Source: Saccopteryx bilineata
Taxonomy: Eukaryota > Chordata > Mammalia > Chiroptera > Emballonuridae
Length of the DNA: 64,000 bases
Assembly: GCF_036850765.1 (NCBI RefSeq)
Contig: NC_089495.1
Location: forward strand, 119,993,033 to 120,057,032
Direction of reading: 5' to 3'
The stretch's first letter is position 1; the number at the start of each line of letters is the position of its first letter. Both the position numbers and the translations under genes were made by a program. Shown piece after piece: positions 57,050 to 64,000 of this stretch. The notes below the pieces were generated by a model, which saw only the letters and a list, made by a program, of their open reading frames with translations, was not told the DNA's origin and made no database searches.

Positions 57050-57560
57050 ATTATTTTGTTCTTTTCAGGTCTGTTTTGAGCAATGGGCTAGATTTTAAGC
57101 GATAATGACAAGATTTGTTAGAGTGGAAAAGTGTACTCTCTTAAAGAAGCACAGAGTGGCAGGCTCTAGAGTAGGGGCTGCGTGGACTCAGGAAAGAAAG
57201 TCACAGAGGCAAAAGGGGAGCCCTCTGCCTTTGCTCACTGCTCCCCTGGTTGCGAGCCCCCAGGAAACACTTAGTGTTTAGGAGAAAAGACGGCAAAAGT
57301 AGCTGAGGGAGAGAAGGAACTGCACAGACGTGCTCCAACCTAATCTTTCCCCAGACTTTCACAGGGTAGTCCCTCCCCCTTTATGGTCCTACTGCACATG
57401 CTTCATAACTGCTTCCACATTTGCCTTTTCCTGAGCATGTGCGCAGGGAAAGAAATTTCCCCTCCCCACTTTCTCCCCCTCCCACTCCCTACCCTCAATC
57501 AGGCCCTTAATCTTGCAGGGAACGGTGCTGGTTGCTCCCTGGGATAACTGAAAAGTATTT
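57050..57560 (-). mobile_element. Possible LTR-like segment (unassigned)
   Basis: A GC-richer block of about 500 bases that on the - strand has a promoter-like TATA-ish GACCATAAAGGGG and a GC/CT-rich downstream part. It looks unlike its AT-rich neighbours. I found no clear TG...CA ends or target duplication, so this is a weak call. Confidence 0.25.
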
Positions 57561-57579
57561 TTCCTACCTACTCAGATGC

Positions 57580-57870
57580 AGGAGTCACTAGCTTGAGTGC
57601 AGGGTCATTGGCTTGAGCACGAAATCATAGACACAATTTCATGGTCGCTGGCTTGAGCCCAAAGGTCACTGACTTAAAGCCCCAGGTTGCTGACTTGAGC
57701 AAGGTGTCACTGGCTCAACTGGAGCCCCCCTCATCAAGGCACGTATGAATAGCAATCAATGAACAACTAAAGTGCCACAACTATGAGTTGATGCTTCTCA
57801 TCTCTCTCTCTTCCTGTCTTCCTCACCCTCTCTCCCTTTCCCTCTCTCTCTCTTAAAAACAAAAATTACA
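57580..57870 (+). mobile_element. Bipartite SINE, 5' truncated
   Basis: It lacks the tRNA head; starts in the CACTAGCTTGAGTGCAGGGT units and keeps AGGCACGTATGAATAGCAAT and the CT-rich tail. Confidence 0.7.
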
Positions 57871-58584
57871 CATCTTTAACACTTAATTTTTAGATTTTAT
57901 TTTTTAAACACTCAATCTACTTCTATCCAAATGTTGAATTTGACATTAATTTAAAATATTATTTTAAAAATTGGTTTTCCTATATTAAAGATACCTGCAT
58001 AAAAGATTCAAGTAATAAAATTTTGACCTTAAATATCAATCAATGATTGTCAACATTCTCATTTATTTTCAATAGTACTAAAAAAACATTAGAATTAAAT
58101 TCTTCCCAAGATTTCAGTCTCTAAAACCAATATATTGCAGAATTTTTAGGTTACCCATAGCTGTGTTTAGTTCAAATACGATGGCATCTCACAATTGTAA
58201 ACATTTACTTCTGTTTAAATGATCAATTATTGTTTTGGGGCTGGGTGGGGGAAGATGGGGCTATGAAAACACATTTGAGGATCTTACGACCTCTTAAAAT
58301 TACCCTGGTGAATGCTTTCTATAGCAGAAGATGCAAAGATTAGAACCACACAGCATTTCAGCAAGCTGAGGGCACCAATTCATTTCCATTTACCAGAAAG
58401 ATTTTGTCCATTGCTTTTTGTTTGTTTATTTCCAAAGAAACAAGCTTGTATTTTGAGTAACATGTAAAGAACTAGTAGCATCAACAGAAAATTCTACTAG
58501 CTTCCTTTCTTTTAGTCTCTCATCCTTTTTTAGACTTGTGGTGAGGCTTACTGCTTAATTTACTTCTTTTTTCACTGGTTAGGA
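57871..58584. other. STOML3: STOML3 intron, AT-rich, nothing recognised
   Basis: About 700 AT-rich bases with no confident feature. Confidence 0.4.
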
Positions 58585-58726
58585 TCATGGCCCTTAGAAC
58601 AGAAGAGTTCAGCCTGAGCTCTACTACTCACTAGACCAGTGGTTCTCAAAGTGTGCACTATGGCGCACTGGTGCACCCTAGAAGATTTCTAGGTGCGCCC
58701 TATGGTAATCCAGAGAAATACGTGCC

Positions 58727-59099
58727 TGTTGGGGACCAAAGAACCAACAGGGTTTTTGGAGTTTAGATTTTTGGGGGACAGAGGTGTGGGGAATTGGTTG
58801 TAAGCTGACAGTCTGCCCAACCCCCCACCTCACTTGCCTGATTAGGTTGCAAAAGGCTGTTAAACTGTGGTGCTGGGTTGTTTACACTACCCCCCATGTT
58901 CCCCAGAAAGACTGGAGGGAAGTTTCTTCTATCCTTTGTTTGGTGTAAAGTTAAGATTTGCTAATGGCCTCACTTTGCCCTATAAATAAAGCAAGATGCA
59001 GTTTTTGGGCATGCTTTGTTCTTGCCAGCGGCAATTACAGGGCCCTTCCGACCCACCCCCCCGTATTTTCTTAATTCCATGTATTTTCTTAATTCTGCA
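58727..59099 (+). mobile_element. Probable solo LTR of an endogenous retrovirus
   Basis: Begins TGTTGGGGACCAAAGAACCA and ends near TTAATTCTGCA (TG...CA). It contains CCCTATAAATAAAGC-like TATA/poly-A sequence and sits inside the hAT where its sequence is otherwise continuous. No internal viral genes are present and no target duplication is certain. Confidence 0.5.
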
Positions 59100-59461
59100 C
59101 CATTCCCACTTGGGAAAGGAAATTACTAGCTGTGCTGGTTCATAGCATGTACCCAGATATAAAAATAAATATAGTTACTCTGTTATACTATTTCATTAAG
59201 GAAATACCACTTTGTTTGTTAACACATCATTATTATATTTATTATTAACACATCATTATGTACATTATTTTTAGATAAATACACCTAAATAAAATAGCTA
59301 GATTTCTCAAAAAGAAGCATGATATTGAAGAATCCGATTCTGGAAATGAGCAAAAGTTAAATGTAAATTAAATAGGACTTGAAGGCTGACGGGCAGAATT
59401 TAATTTATAGCATTTTCCATCACTTAACACTGAACAATATGATTATATTAGAAACCCATTC

Positions 59462-59800
59462 ATGGAAGCTTCAAGTGATTTTGGTTTAACATTAACAGAA
59501 GAAGAACTGGCAGCTATATCCACTGATCGTGGATTGATGATTAAACATAAGGAATTGTCTCTTGAAGCCTTTTGGATTTCTGTAAAAGAAGAATATGTGG
59601 CAATATCTAAAAAAGCTTTGAACATTTTACTACAATTTTCAACATCCTATTTATGTGAATTAGGTTTTCTACCCTCAACACAATTAAGAGTAAAAAGAGA
59701 GGAATTCTTCAATGTATTGATGAGGAAATGAGAGTTTGCCTTTCAAATATATGCCCAAACATTGAAGAAACTGCTAGGACACATCAGGCTCATGTTTCTC
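59462..59800 (+). pseudogene. hAT transposase C-terminal remnant
   Basis: The frame reads LTLTEEELAAISTDRGLMIK, then KKALNILLQFSTSYLCELGF (the hATC motif) and, in a shifted frame, RVCLSNICPNIEETARTHQA. This matches the C-terminal end of ZBED5/SCAND3-like hAT proteins. The N-terminal two thirds are absent. Confidence 0.8.
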
Positions 59801-59830
59801 ATAAACACAAGAATAAAAAAAACACATTCG

Positions 59831-60003
59831 GCCTGACCTGCGATGGCGCAGTGGATAAAGCGTCAACCTGGAACACTGAAGTCACAGGTTTGAAACCCTG
59901 GGCTTGCCTGGTCAAGGCACATGTGGGAGTTGATGCTTCCTGTTCCGCCCCCTTTTCTCTCTCACTCTCTCTCTCTCTCTCTCTTCTCTGTAAAATGAAT
60001 AAA
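59831..60003 (+). mobile_element. Short tRNA SINE inside the hAT
   Basis: GCCTGACCTGCGATGGCGCA head, GGTTTGAAACCCTGGGCTTG, CTCTCTCTCTC and a tail ATGAATAAAGTC that was the target of the next SINE. Confidence 0.8.
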
Positions 60004-60010
60004 GTCTTTT

Positions 60011-60376
60011 TTATTTTTTATTTATTTATTTTTAATTTTTCTGAAGTTGGAAATGGGGAGGCAGTCAGACAGACTCCTGCACGTGCCCGACCGGGATCCA
60101 CCCGGCATGCCCACCAGGGGGCGATGCTCTGCCCATCCGGGGCATTGCTCTGTTGCAACCAGAGCCATTCTAGCGCCTGGGGCAGAGGCCACAGAGCCAA
60201 CCTCAGCGCCCAGGCCAACTTTGCTCCAGTGGAGCCTTGGCTGCGGGAAGAGAGAGACAGAGAGGAAGGAGAGGGGGAGGGGTGGAGAAACAGATGGGTG
60301 CTTCTCCTGTGTGCCCTGGCCGGGAATCGAACCCGGGACTCCTGCACGCCAGGCCGACGCTCTACCACTGAGCCAA
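60011..60376 (-). mobile_element. Long SINE, antisense, inserted in a SINE tail
   Basis: Reverse copy from the TTTTCTGAAGTTGGAAATGG tail to CCACTGAGCC, slightly 5' truncated. The 14-bp direct repeat GAATAAAGTCTTTT lies at 59,997-60,010 and 60,377-60,390. Single-block subfamily. Confidence 0.9.
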
Positions 60377-60403
60377 GAATAAAGTCTTTTAAAAAAACAA
60401 AAC

Positions 60404-60609
60404 AGGCCCTGGCCTGGCCCAGGCGCTGAGGATGGCTCCTTGGCCTCTGCCCCAGGCGCCAGAGTGGCTCTGGTCACAACAGAGCAACGCCCCGGATGGG
60501 CACAGCATCGCCCCCTGGTGGGCATGCTGGGTGGATCCCGGTCGGGCGCATGCGGGAGTCTGTCTGACTGCCTCCCTGTTTCCAGCTTCAGAAAAATACA
60601 AAAAAAAAT
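60404..60609 (+). mobile_element. Long SINE, head-deleted, sense
   Basis: GGCCCTGGCC joins directly to the 3' half (CAGGCGCTGAGGATGGCTCC ... CAGCTTCAGAAAAATAC). It is inverted relative to the neighbouring copy, giving a near-palindrome of about 200 bp per arm. Confidence 0.8.
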
Positions 60610-61140
60610 TAATTAATTAAAAAAAAAACACACACATTTGTGCTGGGATCTGCCGAACTTACTAAGTCTTACTAAGAATGTATCTGTATATATAAAAAGA
60701 TAATTTTTTATAGTTTTAAAATTTTTTAACCCCTCTTTTTTATGAATTCTAAAAAGCATAATTCAAAAACTAACATAAAAATATTTTTAATGTCAGAATA
60801 AATGTAATTTTGTCATATTTATTTTGTTTAATTACCATAAAGCACACTTGGACTTTATATTTAATATTTGACTTAATTATTATAACATATTTCTCAGAAA
60901 TTTGTATATAGTGTGCCTACAATTATTTGTAGGATTTTAAATGCACCCTGACTTCAAAAAGTTTGAGAACCACTGCACTAGAATGTGACCTGAGATCATT
61001 TACACTTAATTTTTTGAGTTTCAGTTATCTGATATCTATAAGATGATAGTAAAGATTAAGCATGATTCAACATTTTTAAAATGAAATAAAGTACTAAATA
61101 CAGTGCCAGGTAAGTATTAAGTGTTCAAGAAGTGACAGGT

Positions 61141-61617
61141 CTTAATATTAATACTTTTATTATTAAAGTAGTAATTAACAGTTTGCAAAAGTGGAGAGGT
61201 TTTTCATTAGCAATTTGGCTACTTTTCCTCTGGTTCTTACGTCATTCTGAAGTTACTCATTAGCCCCAGAGACATGTATGATGAGCACAGTTGTCTAGTG
61301 ATGAGATCTTCTGGGATTATTCACTTGAAAGAGATACACTTTGCTCTAGTGTCCTCCTGATTATGGTTTTTCTTCCTCTTTCAAACCCAGTTTATTCTCA
61401 CTTCTCATCTTGGCCCCAGCAGAGGCCACACGAGTAGGAAGGGGTTACCATGTTCTGTCATACCTTAGCTGAATAATTCTAACATTTCTGCTAAACAAGC
61501 TCATAAGAACATTCACAATAAATAATTTTTGCCCTCTTAAGTCCCTTATGAAATTAGATAAGTAAGATCATACTTCTTGGAATGACCTAGCTTCCTTAAC
61601 AAGCTTCTCCTTTTGAA
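61141..61617. other. STOML3: STOML3 intron, nothing recognised
   Basis: About 480 bases with no confident feature; searched by eye for STOML3 exon 4 without success. Confidence 0.4.
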
Positions 61618-61882
61618 GTGTTTCCTATTTGTCTGTGTAACGGATAGCAGAGTGCCTACTGCAGTGCATGGCCAAGTGCGGAGCACCCAGAGTATCAGGG
61701 TGAAAAAGAAAACACCTCCCAGGGCTCTCCTTCCCGGAAGCATGCCTGCACCCCCTTTCTTCTCTCCAGACCGTCACCTCCGCCTTTCTCTCTCCTGAGC
61801 TCCAAGGGTCCTTTTTCTGACTCTGTAATTCACTTCTACTACCTCTATAACTTTCTAAATAAACTTTCTCTTATAATTTACA
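61618..61882 (+). mobile_element. LTR-like fragment
   Basis: GTGTAACGGATAGCAGAGTG ... CTTTCTAAATAAACTTTCTC resembles the poly-A region of gammaretrovirus-type LTRs. The ends and a target duplication are not clear. Confidence 0.35.
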
Positions 61883-62133
61883 AAAGAAAAAAAGTTCCTC
61901 TCTCCAATTCCCCTGCCCTCCAAGATCATACAGTCTAGTAGAAGAGAGAATGGTTTTACTTAAATACATCATAATAGAGGGCAGAAAACAAATGTTGTTA
62001 GTGTAGAACTAATAACTATTGTTTTCATGGGTCTTCTAAGATGCTGCTTATGATTGCCTCTCCTCTCAAGAATACAAGAATTTACCACATGAAATTACCA
62101 TGATCCTTGTCAGGGGCAGCAGCAGTGTCATAC

Positions 62134-62206
62134 CTGGCCCTTTTGCTTTGTCAGCTTGGATGCGTCCCAGGTGGAATATGACAGCATGTTCATGATCCTT
62201 AATGAC
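62134..62206 (-). pseudogene. STOML3: STOML3 exon 3, conserved residues changed
   Basis: 73 nt, the expected length, between the acceptor CAACTCTTAG and the donor GTATGA. It reads VIKDHEHAVIFHLGRIQADK AKGPG across the junction. The family has E-Y-E-R-A-V-V-F-R-L-G-R here; the change of EYER to DHEH and of F-R-L-G to F-H-L-G hits residues I know as nearly invariant in stomatins. No stop or shift, but consistent with relaxed constraint. The intron to exon 2 is only 84 nt. Confidence 0.88.
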
Positions 62207-62290
62207 CTAAGAGTTGAAGGGAGAGCTTTTAGTCTTAATTGTTCATCAGCTCGTATGGAGAGCCCAACTTCTTTCCCAGGATGTTATTAC

Positions 62291-62377
62291 CTTCAGGCAC
62301 ATGCACATGGAGATGGGGAAGGTGATGATCATCAATAGGAAAGAAAGGAAAAACAAGATCCAGCCACATATTACAAG
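62291..62377 (-). pseudogene. STOML3: STOML3 exon 2, membrane hairpin
   Basis: 87 nt (29 codons) between the acceptor CCCCAGAAAACAG and the donor GTAATA. It reads LVICGWILFFLSFLLMIITF PISMCMCLK, the intramembrane hairpin that anchors stomatins on the cytoplasmic face with the bend-forming Pro. The exon itself is open. It is called pseudogene only because later exons are broken. Exon 1 (the short N-terminal tail) is not seen up to 64,000. Confidence 0.9.
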
Positions 62378-62596
62378 CTGTTTTCTGGGGGTGCCTAGGA
62401 AATGAGATGGAAGCAAACCTGTGACTAATGTGCTTCTTAGAAAGGCATCCAGTTCTAGGAGTGAGGGAACTACCCAGAGGCAGGGCCAACCTGATGGAAC
62501 TGAGGAGCAACCTGGATCCATGCACACTTGTGAATTCAGTAAACAAGCGCATGCACACACGCACACGCACGCACGCACATACAAACACATTTATTC

Positions 62597-62786
62597 AGTT
62601 TTGACTGATTTTATTGACTTTAGAGTAGAAGCAGGGGGAGAGAAAGAGAGAGAGAAACATCAATTTGTTCCACTTACTTATGCATCCATTGCTTGATTCT
62701 TGTATGTGCCCTGACCTGGGATTGAACCTGCAACCTTGGCACGTCAGGATGGCGCTCTAACCAACTGAGTGACACGGTCAGGGCCA
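62597..62786 (-). mobile_element. VES-like tRNA SINE, antisense
   Basis: TTTATTGACTTTAGAG start, ATTGAACCTGCAACCTTGGC as reversed B-box, and the reverse head CTAACCAACTGAGTGACACG. It lies upstream of STOML3 exon 2 (in intron 1). Confidence 0.8.
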
Positions 62787-63104
62787 TTTAGGTTTTTAGA
62801 TTAAAATTGACTTGCCTCTTCCAAGAAAAGTCTCATAGCAATAAAAATAACAACAATTACCATGACATTTACATAGAATTGCTATAGTTTATTATTCTCA
62901 AAACATGTAGAACAAATACTGTTACCCAGAATGTGATCCATCAACTACCCACATCAGAATCATTCAGGTGCCATTTTATAAAGTATATGCCTGGGGCCCA
63001 GAATTCTCCAGGTGAAATTCAAGGCAACCTCTGAGATAGGCAGGTAGTGTTACCTCCAAAGAGAGACAATGTGGCACAAGAGAAAACATTCTGAAGAGTT
63101 CTTA

Positions 63105-63245
63105 GATGTGAGCCTCTATGAGAGTTCTCTTACCAATGCTGTGTGGCTGTAGGTAAACAACTCAATCCTTCTGAGCTTCCATTTCTTCATCTGTAGGATG
63201 GGGATAGAAGTTAATTACATTGAAGGGTTTGATGAAGATTAGATG
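63105..63245 (+). repeat. MIR-like fragment
   Basis: TGTGGCTGTAGGTAAACAAC, CTGAGCTTCCATTTCTTCAT and CTGTAGGATGGGGATAGAAG fit the MIR core. Confidence 0.65.
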
Positions 63246-63248
63246 AAA

Positions 63249-63615
63249 GCCTGACCAGGTGGTGGTACAGAGGATAGAGCGTCAGCCTGGGATGCTGAAG
63301 ACTCAGATTCAAAACTCCAAGGTCGCTGGCTTGAGCATGGGGTCGCCAGCTTGAGCATAGGGTCGCCAGCTTGAATGTGGGATCATAGACATGACCCCAT
63401 GGTCACTGGCTTGAGTCCAAAGGTCCCTGACTTGAGCCCAAAGGTCGCTGGCTTGAGCAAGGAGTCACTGGCTCTGCTTGAGCCCTCGGTCAAGGCACAT
63501 ATGAGAAAGCAATCAATGAACAACTATGAGTTGATGCTTCTCATCTCTCTCCCTTCCTGTCTGTCTGTCTGTCTCTCTCTCTCTCGCTGTCTTGCTAAAA
63601 GAGAGTAAAATAAAA
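63249..63615 (+). mobile_element. Bipartite SINE
   Basis: GCCTGACCAGGTGGTGGTAC head, six or more CTTGAG units, AGGCACATATGAGAAAGCAA and the CTGTCTGTCTGTC tail followed by AAATAAA. Confidence 0.85.
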
Positions 63616-63825
63616 ATAAATAAAGTAAAATGATCCAATGACTACCAACTGTAAGTCTGCTAATCTACTCCTCCTCCCCTGTCCAGCCTACTCACAGGAC
63701 ACTCTCCATGCTCAGAAGCAGTGTCATTGCCCTTCCATCAGTCCCCCTAAAGCTATAAGTGTCCTCTGTGTTACTGGCCCTTTGCACAATTATTTGGTTA
63801 ATGTTTGTTTCTTCTTCTAGACCAG

Positions 63826-64000
63826 GGGTTGGTTAAATACAGCCTGCTAGCCAAATTTCGGTCTGCCACTTGTTTTTGTAAGAAAATTATCATTACAACA
63901 GAGCTGCATCTATTTATGTGTTACCTATGGCCACATTTGCCCTACCACTGTATAGTTGATTACTGCTATAGAGGTAGCATGGCCTGCAAAGCCTAAAATA
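63826..64000 (+). repeat. Ancient mammalian DNA-transposon fragment
   Basis: ACCAGGGGTTGGTTAAATAC ... GCATGGCCTGCAAAGCCTAA matches an old nonautonomous hAT-like MER element with CAGGGGTTGGC-type ends. It is cut by the end of the window. Confidence 0.55.

Larger units (their letters stand above)
58637..60975 (+). mobile_element. Second hAT element (Charlie/Buster-like), with nested inserts
   Basis: Inverted termini CAGTGGTTCTCAAAGTGTGC at the left and ...AGTTTGAGAACCACTG at the right. Target duplication CACTAGAC / CACTAGAA (58,629-58,636 and 60,976-60,983; 7 of 8 match). It contains a remnant of the transposase C-terminus (59,462-59,800), an LTR-like insert and three SINEs, so it is older than those. 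Confidence 0.9.
58585..61140 (+). repeat. MIR-like element split by a hAT insertion
   Basis: MIR-like sequence runs up to 58,636 (GAGCTCTACTACTCACTAGA) and resumes after 60,975 (CACTAGAATGTGACCTGAGA ... CAGTGCCAGGTAAGTATTAA). This agrees with the hAT boundaries and target duplication. Confidence 0.6.
39465..62377 (-). pseudogene. STOML3: STOML3 (stomatin-like 3), inactivated; 5 exons seen
   Basis: Five exons on the - strand, in order 62,377 > 39,465, match human STOML3 exons 2, 3, 5, 6 and 7, with splice sites at the expected codons. STOML3 is a hairpin-anchored SPFH/prohibitin-domain protein of about 290 residues, known in touch-sensing sensory neurons (modulating Piezo and ASIC channels) and in olfactory cilia. 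Its position, convergent with FREM2, matches human chromosome 13 order. Here exon 5 has a stop, exons 6 and 7 each lack one base, exon 3 has lost conserved residues, and exon 4 is not recognisable between 44,111 and 62,133. Exon 1 would lie beyond the window end. Several independent lesions in one copy at the orthologous place indicate a unitary pseudogene rather than a retrocopy. Assembly error at each lesion is the alternative. Confidence 0.85.

Noticed and set aside
39465..62377. STOML3 retrocopy instead of the native gene
   Set aside because: Exons are separated by introns with proper splice sites and the locus lies beside FREM2 as in other mammals, so it is the native gene.

Overview
This is a stretch of a mammalian nuclear genome, almost certainly a bat. 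The window is dense in three kinds of tRNA-derived SINE whose heads and tails match, from memory, the Rhin/VES families of horseshoe and leaf-nosed bats (Rhinolophoidea). Exons are small, have GT-AG borders and are separated by repeat-filled introns. There are no bacterial genes, CRISPR arrays or operons.

Positions 1-30,025 hold the 3' part of FREM2 on the + strand. Twelve consecutive coding exons (about 820 residues, ending at a TGA at 30,023-30,025) read through without a break and keep phase at every junction. They encode the region after the Calx-beta repeats, the juxtamembrane basic stretch, the single transmembrane helix and the cytoplasmic tail ending in a PDZ-ligand-like SSEV. Intron 5-6 (counting exons in this window) contains a nearly complete antisense L1 with target-site duplications. 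Intron 10-11 contains degraded sense L1 pieces, including a 36-bp x 10 minisatellite.

Positions 30,026 to about 39,400 are FREM2 3' UTR and intergenic DNA with several SINEs. From 39,465 to 62,377 on the - strand lies STOML3 (stomatin-like 3), convergent with FREM2 as in other mammals. Exons corresponding to human exons 2, 3, 5, 6 and 7 are recognisable with splice sites. However, exon 5 has an in-frame stop, exons 6 and 7 each carry a 1-bp deletion, exon 3 has lost several near-invariant residues, and exon 4 cannot be found. STOML3 therefore looks like a unitary pseudogene, and this is the most interesting biological signal in the window.

The decayed STOML3 introns have been heavily colonised. 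There is a 7.7-kb antisense L1 (44,401-54,935) split by a 2,847-bp hAT DNA transposon with a nearly intact transposase and perfect 8-bp target duplications. There is also a mariner-type element with 109-bp inverted repeats (55,939-56,536), and a second hAT element (58,637-60,975) that carries a solo-LTR-like insert and three SINEs. FREM2 (epithelial basement membrane adhesion) and STOML3 (mechanosensory and olfactory neurons) are not known to act together; they are simply neighbours.
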